Shown: piece after piece, positions 26,274 through 35,325 of the stretch
How the letters are laid out: the number at the start of each line of letters is the position of its first letter
Numbering within the stretch: the stretch's first letter is position 1
NCBI GenBank assembly: GCA_046760785.1
Contig: JBHIET010000002.1
Coordinates: 23,622-87,621 of the forward strand
DNA length: 64,000 nt
Direction of reading: 5' to 3'
Source of the DNA: JBHIET01 sp046760785
GTDB lineage: Bacteria; Chloroflexota; Anaerolineae; B4-G1
The notes under the pieces: generated by a model
Told to the model about the DNA's origin: nothing
The model's input: the letters and a program-made list of their open reading frames with translations, nothing else
Database searches by the model: none
Translations under genes and position numbers: made by a program

Positions 26274-26303
26274 TTGTGCTCCTTGCCTGTTGTGTGGTAT
26301 ACT
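26274..26303 (+). promoter_or_regulatory. Probable promoter of the two-component pair
   Basis: TTGTGC (26274-26279), 18-base spacer, TATACT (26298-26303), lying in the gap 26178-26355. The -10 box is good and the -35 box moderate. The response-regulator start follows about 50 bases later. Confidence 0.5.
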
Positions 26304-26355
26304 TTATAAGGATAGTGAGGCAGGTATCCAAATAGAAAATAACTGGGGGGGCGTC

Positions 26356-27042
26356 GTGGGCAGGATTGAAGTGATGATCGTGGATGATCATCCGGTCTTT
26401 CGTCAGGGGCTACGGAACGTCTTGACCTCCCATGAGGATCTGCGCATCGTGGGTGAGGCAGCCGATGGCGGCGAGGCGATTGAGTTGGCACAGGAACTGC
26501 TTCCGGACGTGGTGCTGATGGACATCAATTTGCCGACCCTCAATGGCTTGCAGGCAACGCGCAAACTCAAGGCACTCTGTCCCCAGATCAACGTGATTAT
26601 GCTTACCGCCTATGATGATGAGGAGCAGGTTTACCACGCTATCCGGGCTGGAGCGTCGGCCTACCATGCCAAAGACGTCAGCCCTGAGCGACTGGTTGAT
26701 GTCATCCGATACGTGAGTCAGGGGCAATACGTCATCGGTGGCGCGGTACTGGATGAGGATGGCATTGGCGATTGGCTCCTGGAGGAATTTCGACGCTTCG
26801 GCGGTGGGAGGGACGAGGAAGTGGTTCAGTTTCTTTCACCGCTCTCCCCCCGCGAGATGGAGATTCTGGAGTGGGTCGTCCGTGGTATGAGTAACAAGGA
26901 AATTGCCTATCATTTGGGGATCAGCCACCAGACGGTCAAGAATCACATGACCGCTATCTTGAGTAAGCTAAGGGTGGCGGACCGGACACAGGCCGCGGTC
27001 TACGCTCTCCGACATGGTTGGGTGCCCTTACGTGAAAGCTAG
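26356..27042 (+). CDS. NarL/DegU-type response regulator
   Basis: 228 residues. The receiver domain (1-125) has the acidic pocket Asp10-Asp11, the phospho-acceptor Asp56 (LMDINLP) and the switch Thr in MLTAYDD. The output domain (about 160-225) is a LuxR-type HTH: LSPREMEILEWVVRGMSNKEIA, a segment best read as LSPREMEIL plus NKEIAYHLGIS and KNHMTAIL. GTG 26356 is preceded by a G-rich stretch; ATG 26374 would cut into the first strand. It should activate or repress promoters when phosphorylated by the kinase 66 bases downstream. The Flp pilin promoter is the closest candidate target. Confidence 0.9.
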   Translation: MGRIEVMIVDDHPVFRQGLRNVLTSHEDLRIVGEAADGGEAIELAQELLPDVVLMDINLPTLNGLQATRKLKALCPQINVIMLTAYDDEEQVYHAIRAGASAYHAKDVSPERLVDVIRYVSQGQYVIGGAVLDEDGIGDWLLEEFRRFGGGRDEEVVQFLSPLSPREMEILEWVVRGMSNKEIAYHLGISHQTVKNHMTAILSKLRVADRTQAAVYALRHGWVPLRES

Positions 27043-27108
27043 AGATGACCCCGGCACTCCTCAGTCGGTGCCACGGGCGATGCATCGGGCACAGTTAGGA
27101 GTAGATAG

Positions 27109-28158
27109 ATGGCTGTTACAACAGAAACCGGAGATAGATCGTTTGAACAGCTCCTGGAGGAGTACAGTAGAGATTACGATCAAGTCCAACGTGAACTCAA
27201 GGAGATTGATCTGCTGATCCAACAGACGACCGCCGAAGTAGAACGTCTGGCACAGCGCAACACGCAAGCTACCAACCGGCTGCGGCAGGTCGAAACGACA
27301 CTGGATACCGTGCCTCGAGAGGATATCCGGGAGGCGTATATGACTGTCCTGGATACACGGCAAAGACTCTTTACCATGCGAGGCCAATTGGAGAAGCTGC
27401 AGAGCGACCAACGTAACTTGGCGCGTTGCCTCGATCTACTTCGCAGTATACTCGAGATCACTCGCTCGGCTGAATATGAGTCTCCCGCCTCGGAGGAGGG
27501 GGAACCTACACAGCCACTCGTTGTCCGCATCATTGAGGCCCAGGAACGGGAGCGGTATCGGCTTAGCCAGCAGATGCACGACGGGCCGGCCCAATCTTTG
27601 ACCAATCTGATCCTCCAGGCCGAGATCTGCGAGCGGCTTTCTGATAGCGACCCTGAGCGAGCGCGGGCCGAACTGGTCAACCTGAAGAATGACGTGGCAG
27701 CGACTTTCCAAAAGGTCAAAGGATTCATCCTGAACCTGCGGCCGATGATGTTAGATGATTTAGGGTTGGTTCCTACCCTTCGACGTTATGTAGACAGTTT
27801 CTCCGACAATAGTGCGGTTCCCACCCACCTGACGATTACAGGCAAGGAGCGACGACTGGCAGCGCATAAGGAAGTGACTGTCTTCCGGCTCATTCAGGAT
27901 CTGCTCAACAATGCAGTCGAGTACAGTCGTGCCAGCAGTGTTCAAATTAACCTGGATGTGGGAGATGACTTTGTCCGTGTATCCGTCGAGGATAACGGCA
28001 GCGGTTTTGAACTCACCGACATGCTCAGTTCGCCGGATGAGGACCGGCTGGGTCTGGCAACGATGCGTGAGCGAGTGGAGATGTTGGGCGGACAGATCCA
28101 ATTCGATAGCAGCCTAGGACGGGGGACAAAGGTGAGTTTTGAATTGCCCGTCTCCTGA
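27109..28158 (+). CDS. Cytoplasmic NarL/DegS-type sensor histidine kinase
   Basis: 349 residues without membrane segments. Residues 5-130 are a long coiled coil, as in DegS. The HisKA_3 box reads LSQQMHDGPAQSL with His157. The ATPase domain has QDLLNNAVEYS (N box), VEDNGSGFEL (G1) and GLATMRERVEMLGG. This fits a soluble DegS/LiaS-like kinase that phosphorylates the regulator upstream. ATG 27109 lacks a strong ribosome site. The stimulus is unknown; a soluble coiled-coil sensor suggests an intracellular cue or a protein partner. Confidence 0.9.
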   Translation: MAVTTETGDRSFEQLLEEYSRDYDQVQRELKEIDLLIQQTTAEVERLAQRNTQATNRLRQVETTLDTVPREDIREAYMTVLDTRQRLFTMRGQLEKLQSDQRNLARCLDLLRSILEITRSAEYESPASEEGEPTQPLVVRIIEAQERERYRLSQQMHDGPAQSLTNLILQAEICERLSDSDPERARAELVNLKNDVAATFQKVKGFILNLRPMMLDDLGLVPTLRRYVDSFSDNSAVPTHLTITGKERRLAAHKEVTVFRLIQDLLNNAVEYSRASSVQINLDVGDDFVRVSVEDNGSGFELTDMLSSPDEDRLGLATMRERVEMLGGQIQFDSSLGRGTKVSFELPVS

Positions 28159-28190
28159 GGAGGGTACATAGAATTAGTACAAAGTTCCTA

Positions 28191-28219
28191 TTGCCATGTC
28201 AGCGTGAATTCAGTATAAT
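28191..28219 (+). promoter_or_regulatory. Promoter of the Flp pilin gene
   Basis: TTGCCA (28191-28196), 17-base spacer, TATAAT (28214-28219). The pilin start lies 55 bases downstream. This is one of the best promoter matches in the window, as expected for an abundant pilin. Confidence 0.8.
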
Positions 28220-28274
28220 GAGGCTAGTTTGGGATTCGATTCCGCTAAATCTTTAATGAAGGGAGGTGAGTGAG

Positions 28275-28421
28275 GTGCTTTTTCTACCGCGTGAAGAAGG
28301 CCAGGGGTTGGTTGAGTATGCGTTGATTCTCGTTTTGGTAGCCATTGTAGTGATCGTGATCCTGGCAATCCTGGGCCCGAGCATCGGCAATATCTTCAGC
28401 AACATCGTGAACGCCATCTAG
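28275..28421 (+). CDS. flp: Flp/Fap-type pilin
   Basis: A 48-residue protein from GTG 28275 with GGGAGG 8 bases upstream. After a short acidic leader it reads GQGLVEYALILVLVAIVVI, with cleavage expected after Gly9 and the conserved Glu14 at +5 and Tyr15 at +6, the hallmark of Flp prepilins cut by a TadV-type peptidase. The hydrophobic helix is followed by GPSIGNIFSNIVNAI. It is the structural subunit of the Tad pilus whose assembly genes lie at 38776-44706. A hairpin follows at 28465-28490. Confidence 0.92.
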   Translation: MLFLPREEGQGLVEYALILVLVAIVVIVILAILGPSIGNIFSNIVNAI

Positions 28422-28464
28422 TTGAACGATCACTGGAGCAACGCAAATGGACCATACTGCCGAG

Positions 28465-28490
28465 CAGAGCCTCGCCCACGCGAGGCTCTG
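28465..28490 (+). terminator. Hairpin after the pilin gene
   Basis: CAGAGCCTCGC (28465-28475) pairs perfectly with GCGAGGCTCTG (28480-28490) across a CCAC loop. Flanking CCATAC/GTATGG can extend the stem. No real T run follows, so it may instead protect the 3' end of the pilin mRNA. Confidence 0.6.
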
Positions 28491-28499
28491 TTCGTATGG

Positions 28500-28921
28500 C
28501 CAGAGTGAACTGCACTCTTGGCAGTAGTATCATATAGCGAGCGTATCACGCTGGGGACAAGAACGAACGGGAAACAGGGCTGCCGAGCTCGTTATCCGCC
28601 TTTCTTTGATAGGCAAGCACACATATAATAGAACGCCGTTTTGTCGCTGGAACCAAGCCCCCATAGATGAGATTTTCGGCTAGCAGAGCCTGGATGGGGG
28701 TATATGGCAGCCCTGGCGGAACCACGCTGTTTTCCTCTTGCCCCTGACATATTACGCTCCCCGGGATTTCGTAGCAGAATGGAGCCCCAAAACGCTTAGA
28801 GAAGAGGACACGCTTAACGGCATGTCATCAGTAGGGTTGATGGATCAGTCCAACGCCGTAGAGAGCCTCTGAAGAGCTTTAGAGGGCCTCAGGACTGTTA
28901 CGTTTTCCTTCCCCACATAAC
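28500..28921 (+). other. Non-coding stretch with structured-RNA signals
   Basis: About 420 bases without a credible gene. A TATAAT lies at 28624-28629. Downstream are CCCCCAT (28658-28664) pairing with ATGGGGG (28694-28700), a GCTCC/GGAGC hairpin near 28758-28784, and a distant CGTTTTG/CAAAACG pair that could close the fold. Near 28862-28895, CCTCT and AGAGG form another stem. It could be a small RNA or a long leader; I recognise no known family. Confidence 0.3.
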
Positions 28922-28951
28922 TTGCGGAGAATCGCTCATTTGAGGTATAAT
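28922..28951 (+). promoter_or_regulatory. Promoter of the giant TadE-like gene
   Basis: TTGCGG (28922-28927), 18-base spacer, TATAAT (28946-28951), about 120 bases before the start at 29074. Confidence 0.65.
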
Positions 28952-29073
28952 CATAATAGTGCGCGGTGCTTGGTTGTTGCTGTCCGGCACCGGCGAAGAT
29001 GGGCGGGGCTGGCTAGGATTTACAGAAATGGCCTCGTGGGAGGCGCTTTGGCTGTAGGTTAAGGAGGGTGGTG

Positions 29074-32000
29074 ATGAAAAAGCTAAGAGGACAGGGAATT
29101 GTCGAGTTTGCGCTGATCCTTCCGGTTCTATTGCTCACCATACTTGGTATTGTCGAGGCTGCATTGGTTATCCAAGGCTACCTGGCTGTGCAGCACGCTG
29201 CGCGAGAGGCCGCGCGCTTTGCTGTCTCTTATCAGCCGGTTCAGGGAGCCTGTTTGGATCAGGATGGAGACGGCGTGATTGAGGATGGCTACGAACCCTG
29301 GGACCCGGATGACCGGGCTCCGTATCCCTACTGCCCGCTTGACCATGCGGCGTACCCGCAAGAATCTGACCAGCACTACTATGACCGGCGTGTGGAGCTT
29401 ATCAAACTGGTGGCCCGCAACGCCGCGGCTGGGCTGCGCGTCAACGATGACCGCTTAGGTGACACGGAGCAGAAGTTCAGTATGTACGAGGACGAGCCGC
29501 GCTTCTTCGGAGTCCACGTGTGGGGCTACCCTTCGTTTGAGACCGACTGCAACGATCCAGTCGTGGCGGAGACCGAATGCCTTGATCACCCTGGATTAGA
29601 GGGATTGCCGGTGCGGGTCGTAGTTGTCCACAACGTCGAAATCGTGGATCCGTTCTACCGGGTCGTGGCTGAGTACGTCCCGGTGCGGGGCGATGCACAG
29701 ATGATCAACGAGGGCATCCAGGTCGGGTTCGGCGACGTACCACCGCCTTACTTTGAGACGAACCCCGATCTCGGAGAGCCGGATCCGTATGGCGATTATG
29801 ACGATGATGGCGTTCCCAATGGAGTGGACAACTGCCCCGACGTGTATAATCCAGGCCAGGAGGATTCCGACGGCGACGGAATAGGGGATGCGTGCGACTA
29901 TGGTGGTCCCGGCGAGACGACACCGACGCCTGGGTACCCCAGCTTCTACGTCGAACTGAGTCCGGAACAAGCAACCAACGCCATGCCCGGCGATCGTGCT
30001 CACGAGTTTTTAGCGACAGTGACCGATGATTGGGACCAGAGGGTGCAGGGAGCGCGGGTCAGTTTTGCCATAGGCGATACAGACGAGGGGGGGTTCAGTT
30101 ACTCCGGTGGTGGCGCCAGATACGCCGAATCGTGGACCAACGGTCTGGGGCAGGCCTTTATTACGCTTTACGGGAACGAGCCCGGGACGGCGAACCTCCG
30201 TGCCTGGTTGGATTATGATGGCGATGATACGTGGGACCCCAACGAGCCTAGCGACACGGCGACCAAGGAGTGGACTGTCTCCGGGCCGTACATCACCGTC
30301 TCGAGCCACGACGTTATTGGCCTGGATTCCATCCTGATTAACGTTATGGATCACGACCCGATCAGCAATCCCCACCGCTTGATGTGGTGCGTCATCTCTG
30401 GCACCAATACCTCGACCGCCGTGCGGCAAACGCTCGACGTGGACGCTAACGGAGATGCGACTGACCTGGCCTTTACCGTACCGGATGGCAGCGAGGGGTT
30501 TTACAGGATAGAATCTCACTCCAACGGCGGTGGTTGTGGTGCGGACGATCTGGTCGCCTACTCGGCGGACATTCGCGCCAGGGTAGCTCTTCCCGATCTG
30601 CGCGTCGTTTCCATAGACATGCCGGATATGCTCTGTCCGAAGACCCAGTTCCCGATCACGGTTACCATCGAGAACGATTCCCCCGGCGGAACTGGTCAGA
30701 CCTTCGATGTGGACTTCTACGTGGATCCTGCGAGTACGCCACCACGAAGCCCCCTGGGGCAGGTCAAGCGGTGGGTGGAAGGCCTCGGCCCCAACGAGAC
30801 CACTGTGATGAACGTGGTGATGTGGGTGGAATCCGCCGGCACGCACGAAATCTGGGTCCGGGTGGACACCTCCGACTACGTCGAGGAGGAGAACGAGGAT
30901 ACCGACAACGACGAGTACGTCTCCTTCGTCACCGGGGGCTCCGGCCCCTCTGCTCCTCCTGGTATCACGCTGTGCGAGATTGACGGAGAGGCGGTGATCC
31001 CTGCTATCTGGCCTGACGCAAGCAACGAGGATGGCTACTGGCTGACCGGTGCGTCCTCTGATGATACCGGCTGGCGCAACCCGAGTTCCAACGTGGCCGA
31101 CGGTGGCAACGGCTTTGAGAGCAACCCGGGTGGTGCCTATGCCGACGGCGGCGGTTATGCCGCCAACTACAATGGTCGCAATCAGGGTCATCGTTACTAC
31201 GACTATAGTTTCGGTATCCCATCCGGTGCAACCATTCAGGGTATCAGGGTGCGCCTGGATGGGGCGGTTGACTCGACCGGCGGTTGGTGGGGTACTTGTA
31301 ATAGCCGCTATGAGGTGCAACTATCCTGGGATGGCGGAAGCAGTTGGACCAGTGCCCAATCAACTTCAAGCCTGAGAACCTGGTGGAATACATTCTACGT
31401 GGGTGGTCAGAGTGATCTCTGGGGGCATACTTGGACTACGGATGAGCTTTCAAGTGCGAATTTCCGTGCTCGAATCACCTCCAGAGCTTCGTGTTGGGGG
31501 TGGGCGGACCCCGACAACAGAGACTTTTATCTCGACTGGGTGCCGGTACGGGTGTGGTACGCTGCGTCCGCCGAGACTTATACAAAGACGTGGCAGGTAT
31601 CTTCGTACAGCGGTGTGCCCACAATGCTGGGCCTCGACGACGAAGGGCACAACTTCGACCACTGGTACGACTTCGATGACCCGCCTACTGACGATAAAGA
31701 CCCGCCGGTCCTCAAGTACAGCGTGTACTTCGAGAATCCCGGCAATTACCAGGTGTGGGTGCGCGGACGGCCCTGTGCCGAATCTGGCCGCGGCTGCACG
31801 CAGGGTTACTCCAGCAACAACTCCACCTGGGTCTCGTTCGATGGCAAGCCCAATAACGACAACTACCGCATCACCACCTGGGGCCAGGGCGGTTTGGCCT
31901 GGCAGAGTGGGGCCACGCTGAACGTCGGCAGCGCCGGCGTCCACGAGATCCAGGTGCGCATGCGGGAGGATGGCTTCGAGTGGGCCAAACTGGTGCTGAC

Positions 32001-32976
32001 CAGCGGCACTCCGCCTGGAGGAAGCGATGACCCGGCTGCCACCGAGTGTGGTGGATGTCCGGAGGGAACCGATCCCCCGCCCTGGGATGAGACGGGCAAA
32101 CCGCCTGGTATGGTCGAGTGCCAGCAGTTGTTCCACGAGGGAGACTTTGAGGGCAGCTTCAGCGAGATATACACCTACTGGCACGCCGGTGAAGAGGATG
32201 ATGCCTACCACATTGGGCCGGACGAGTACTACAATGGCACCCTCTCTATGCGGCTGCACGCCGCACTGGGTTCTCTTCCTTACTGTCCACCTTTTTCCCC
32301 GTGGCTATATCAGACGGTGCAGATTCCGAGCGAGGTCTACACACTGACGACCATGGTTGTGCGGGGACAGCGGTTCGTGGGAGAAGGGAAGTCGGGTTGT
32401 TGTACTGGTTCTACCGACGCCGCCGACGTATTGTCCCTGCACATGAGGGATGCCAGTGGCACCCAGTATCTGGGCGACCCTGTGGAGATCGTCAACGGAG
32501 GTGCGGCGGGGGCGTGGGCGCCTTTCGAGATAGACGTGTCGGACGCGATCAGTATTGCCGAGAACCCTGGCGTGGATGTGCAGGTCTTTTTCACCGCCAC
32601 GCACGATAGTGACGCCGACTGTACGTATTTCTACCTGGACGCGCTGCAATGTGAGGTGTGCACCGAATGGCCTATTCCTGATGATGTGCCCGGTACGGCC
32701 TCCATCGGCGGAGACGCGCGGGTGCTGTCGGGTGGCACTCCCCAGAGCCTTCCGGGCGTGGACGTGTGGGCCTATGGTGAGGGTGAGGATGGATCCCATT
32801 ATCAATATCATACCTACACCATTCACGATGGCAGCTACCATTTCTACAACATCGAGCCGGGCACCTATACCATCTACGCGGAAACCTGGGTTGGGGACGT
32901 GCTCCGTACTTCGACGACGATGGTGACGGTGGGAGTTAATGAGCGCAACTACAACGTGGGTCTGTTCCTGATGTAG
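29074..32976 (+). CDS. Giant TadE-like pseudopilin with adhesive ectodomain
   Basis: 1300 residues. The start reads MKKLRGQGIVEFALILPVLLL-like, a TadE prepilin leader (cleavage after Gly6, Glu11 at +5) plus membrane helix; AAGGAGG lies 6 bases before ATG 29074. The rest is extracellular. It has Asp-rich calcium-binding thrombospondin-3 repeats (about 239-280, DSDGDGIGDACD), an Ig/invasin-like region, a CARDB-like domain (about 505-615), a Gly/Ser/Trp-rich jelly-roll (about 650-830), a sugar-binding-like domain (about 840-980, NYQVWVRGRP) and a C-terminal carboxypeptidase-regulatory-like fold (about 1205-1300). Normal TadE proteins are 150-250 residues, so this is probably a pilus-tip adhesin. 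Confidence 0.75.
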   Translation: MKKLRGQGIVEFALILPVLLLTILGIVEAALVIQGYLAVQHAAREAARFAVSYQPVQGACLDQDGDGVIEDGYEPWDPDDRAPYPYCPLDHAAYPQESDQHYYDRRVELIKLVARNAAAGLRVNDDRLGDTEQKFSMYEDEPRFFGVHVWGYPSFETDCNDPVVAETECLDHPGLEGLPVRVVVVHNVEIVDPFYRVVAEYVPVRGDAQMINEGIQVGFGDVPPPYFETNPDLGEPDPYGDYDDDGVPNGVDNCPDVYNPGQEDSDGDGIGDACDYGGPGETTPTPGYPSFYVELSPEQATNAMPGDRAHEFLATVTDDWDQRVQGARVSFAIGDTDEGGFSYSGGGARYAESWTNGLGQAFITLYGNEPGTANLRAWLDYDGDDTWDPNEPSDTATKEWTVSGPYITVSSHDVIGLDSILINVMDHDPISNPHRLMWCVISGTNTSTAVRQTLDVDANGDATDLAFTVPDGSEGFYRIESHSNGGGCGADDLVAYSADIRARVALPDLRVVSIDMPDMLCPKTQFPITVTIENDSPGGTGQTFDVDFYVDPASTPPRSPLGQVKRWVEGLGPNETTVMNVVMWVESAGTHEIWVRVDTSDYVEEENEDTDNDEYVSFVTGGSGPSAPPGITLCEIDGEAVIPAIWPDASNEDGYWLTGASSDDTGWRNPSSNVADGGNGFESNPGGAYADGGGYAANYNGRNQGHRYYDYSFGIPSGATIQGIRVRLDGAVDSTGGWWGTCNSRYEVQLSWDGGSSWTSAQSTSSLRTWWNTFYVGGQSDLWGHTWTTDELSSANFRARITSRASCWGWADPDNRDFYLDWVPVRVWYAASAETYTKTWQVSSYSGVPTMLGLDDEGHNFDHWYDFDDPPTDDKDPPVLKYSVYFENPGNYQVWVRGRPCAESGRGCTQGYSSNNSTWVSFDGKPNNDNYRITTWGQGGLAWQSGATLNVGSAGVHEIQVRMREDGFEWAKLVLTSGTPPGGSDDPAATECGGCPEGTDPPPWDETGKPPGMVECQQLFHEGDFEGSFSEIYTYWHAGEEDDAYHIGPDEYYNGTLSMRLHAALGSLPYCPPFSPWLYQTVQIPSEVYTLTTMVVRGQRFVGEGKSGCCTGSTDAADVLSLHMRDASGTQYLGDPVEIVNGGAAGAWAPFEIDVSDAISIAENPGVDVQVFFTATHDSDADCTYFYLDALQCEVCTEWPIPDDVPGTASIGGDARVLSGGTPQSLPGVDVWAYGEGEDGSHYQYHTYTIHDGSYHFYNIEPGTYTIYAETWVGDVLRTSTTMVTVGVNERNYNVGLFLM

Positions 32977-33017
32977 TAAGACCCTAGGAGTCTCGGTAGC
33001 ACTGGGGAGGTGGGGTA

Positions 33018-34481
33018 TTGGCGAAATGGAGGATGAATTATTTGACGAAGTTGAGGGGGCGCAGGCAGGGCGCAATGGCCGTGCTGGCGGGCGGGCTGGC
33101 GGCGGCCCTGACGGCAATGTTGATGGCCGTGGCGCTGGCCGCACCCCGGATGGACTTCAACCATAGTTATCTCAACCTGTCGGATACGGAGACGAGCTCG
33201 GTCCGCCCGGACCTGGCAGTGAGCCCCGACGGCAACCGGGCGGCTGTGGTCTGGACAGAGGCGCCCACTGTCACCGACATGGCCGACGTTTATCTGCGCG
33301 TTTTCTCGTTCGGCAATTGGGGGGGCAAGGTCGTTGTCTTCTCCTACTCTGGAGAACCTGATGCCCCCTGTGCCTATAATGCGGCTGTGGCGGCCACAAA
33401 TAGCCAGGCCCGCGTGGTTTACGTCTTGTTTGGCAAGTGTGGCGATATGGCCGCCGGGGCGGAGGTGCGCTATGCTACGTGCTCCCTACCCAGCGGGCCG
33501 TGCACCGATAGAGGAACAGTGGTTTCTGTTTCCGCGCCCCAAAGAATCCTCTGGGTGGACCTGGCATTGGACACAGGCGGGAATCCCCACGTGGTGTGGG
33601 CCCAGTACGCCAATGAGACCGCTCCTGGCAAGATCAAGTATCGAGCTTACGATGGCACCAGTTGGGGTGGCATAGAAGACGTTGGGGGAGGGGGAGAGGA
33701 CGGCTACATGCCTGCCATTGCCTGGGCTAACGGCTATGCCCACGTGGTCTGGCGGGAAGGGCAAATGGGAGGGCCTTACGATCCTGCCTACGTCAAGTAT
33801 AGGGGGAATTCGGGTTCAGGGTGGAGTGGGTCTGATTTCAGCCAGCCAGGGTTCGATTTAGGTAATCCTGACGTGGCGGCCTGGGGAAGCAGGGTATTCG
33901 TCGTGTGGGACCAGTGTTGCGAATACACAAACCCCTCTCCCACTTATTTGCCTTGTGAAAAGTACTACCTGGTGTACCGGCGCTCAAACGAAAATGGCAC
34001 GAACTGGCCTTACAATCCACGCGAGGTGGGTACAGACTACACGGCTCTTAATGTGAAGTACTATTCTGTTGACGATACGATTGATTGGTGGGGGAAGCAG
34101 TATTTGTCATTCCTCCGCCCGTCCATTGCGCTGAACGACGAAGGCTGGCCCGCCGTCGCGTGGCACGCGGATGCCAGCCCAACCCCGGGGGATCGGGAGG
34201 TATACACTGTTCGCTATACTTATTCCACCGGGGTTAAGCCTAGTGACGGGGTGACCTGGACCAGCACGATCACTGTGGGCCAGTTCCGTATGCTGGGTTC
34301 TGCCGCGATCGGCGTGGCAGGGGGGGAAGGCGGAGGGCAGCAACTGCACGTCGCTGAGATGCAACCGTTCCTGGATAAGACGTGGGGAGACGTCTACCAC
34401 GACTACTACGACTACTACACAGGTGGAGGGGGGCCGCGCTTCAAATACATCTATCTGCCGTTGGTGTTCAGGAACCATTAG
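33018..34481 (+). CDS. Secreted beta-propeller-like protein with C-terminal YLPLV motif
   Basis: 487 residues. A basic N-terminus and hydrophobic segment (about 18-42) form a signal peptide or anchor ending in LAAPRMDF. The body has recurring blades with D-x-x-G-N/W motifs such as LAVSPDGNRAAVVW, LALDTGGNPHVVWA, AWANGYAHVVW and ALNDEGWPAVAWH. The last residues are YIYLPLVFRNH, a C-terminal motif frequent in secreted Chloroflexota proteins. TTG 33018 is chosen for GGGAGG at the right distance; ATG 33033 has its GGAGG directly adjacent. Its position suggests a surface or pilus-associated role. Confidence 0.7.
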   Translation: MAKWRMNYLTKLRGRRQGAMAVLAGGLAAALTAMLMAVALAAPRMDFNHSYLNLSDTETSSVRPDLAVSPDGNRAAVVWTEAPTVTDMADVYLRVFSFGNWGGKVVVFSYSGEPDAPCAYNAAVAATNSQARVVYVLFGKCGDMAAGAEVRYATCSLPSGPCTDRGTVVSVSAPQRILWVDLALDTGGNPHVVWAQYANETAPGKIKYRAYDGTSWGGIEDVGGGGEDGYMPAIAWANGYAHVVWREGQMGGPYDPAYVKYRGNSGSGWSGSDFSQPGFDLGNPDVAAWGSRVFVVWDQCCEYTNPSPTYLPCEKYYLVYRRSNENGTNWPYNPREVGTDYTALNVKYYSVDDTIDWWGKQYLSFLRPSIALNDEGWPAVAWHADASPTPGDREVYTVRYTYSTGVKPSDGVTWTSTITVGQFRMLGSAAIGVAGGEGGGQQLHVAEMQPFLDKTWGDVYHDYYDYYTGGGGPRFKYIYLPLVFRNH

Positions 34482-34645
34482 CTGCGGCGAATTCACTCAT
34501 GATCTGTAACTGCTTAGGCTCATGCTATACTATGTGTCCAGGCCACTTCACACGTCATTCCGAGGAGCGAGGCGACGCGCCCTTCGGGCGCTCGTAATGA
34601 CGCCGGCTGAGTAGCAACCAATCTTGACAGAGTGCACGGGGGGCG
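34482..34645. repeat. Intergenic palindromic repeat
   Basis: CGTCATT (34553-34559) and AATGACG (34596-34602) enclose a GC-rich hairpin, GCGCCCTTCGGGCGC. The half-site CGTCATTCCGAGGAGCGA resembles a dispersed palindromic repeat family widespread in bacterial genomes. A TATACT at 34526-34531 lacks a partner -35 box. Confidence 0.55.
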
Positions 34646-35257
34646 ATGACTAAGGGTTCTGGCAGGCGCTGGATGTTGTTGCTGGGGGTAGGCCTGATCC
34701 TGCTGGTGGTGGTGGGGTTGTTGTTCTACGGCCAGTTGGCCGGGCCAGCCGCCTTTTCATCGGTGACGGGGTTGGCCAGCTATGGAGTCACCGCTCGCCA
34801 GGCACTCGCTCCCGCGGCCGAGTTCGCGGCGCAGTGGCGGGAGGATGCGCAGTTGGCTGTTGCTTCCTGTCATCGGCGGGCGGTGGGGAGGCAGCCGGAG
34901 GCCGAAATTGAGTGGGCCTTTCAATTCTTCTCGCCCGCTACCCAGCGTCTGGCCCTTGTCACGGTGGCCGGTGGGAAGGCGCGTATGGTGCGGGAGGGTC
35001 TGAGCCCCTACGTGGTACCCACGTTTTCCACCGAGGAATGGCTGGTGGATAGCGACCAGGCGCTGCAGGTGTGGTGGGATAGGGGAGGGAGCACCGTGTT
35101 GGAGCAGCGTCCGGATACGGACCTGGCGATGGAGTTGCGTGTGTCGGACGAGGGGGGCGAGTATCCGGTCTGGATCGTGGCCGGGCTGGTTGAAGGCGCG
35201 GAGAACGCCTTCATCGTCAGGGTGAATGCCACCAATGGGGCATTGGTGGAGCCGTGA
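34646..35257 (+). CDS. Membrane-anchored protein of unknown function
   Basis: 203 residues. One N-terminal membrane segment (about 8-30) is followed by a soluble alpha/beta-looking domain with WAFQFFSPATQRLALVTV and YPVWIVAGL. I do not recognise the family. ATG 34646 follows a G-rich ACGGGGGG. It lies between the secreted propeller gene and the second TadE gene and probably works with the pilus or at the cell surface. Confidence 0.55.
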   Translation: MTKGSGRRWMLLLGVGLILLVVVGLLFYGQLAGPAAFSSVTGLASYGVTARQALAPAAEFAAQWREDAQLAVASCHRRAVGRQPEAEIEWAFQFFSPATQRLALVTVAGGKARMVREGLSPYVVPTFSTEEWLVDSDQALQVWWDRGGSTVLEQRPDTDLAMELRVSDEGGEYPVWIVAGLVEGAENAFIVRVNATNGALVEP

Positions 35258-35325
35258 TGAGGGATGATGGGGGAACTGTCGCAGAAGGTGATTTTCTATC
35301 GGCAGTGAGTGTGGGGAGGTGTTGG

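Noticed and set aside
26283..26303. TTGCCT as -35 box for the TATACT at 26298
   Set aside because: The spacing is only 9 bases; TTGTGC at 26274 with 18 bases fits better.
28636..28800. SRP RNA or 6S RNA in the gap after flp
   Set aside because: The SRP helix-8 core and the 6S central bubble pattern were not found; only generic hairpins remain.
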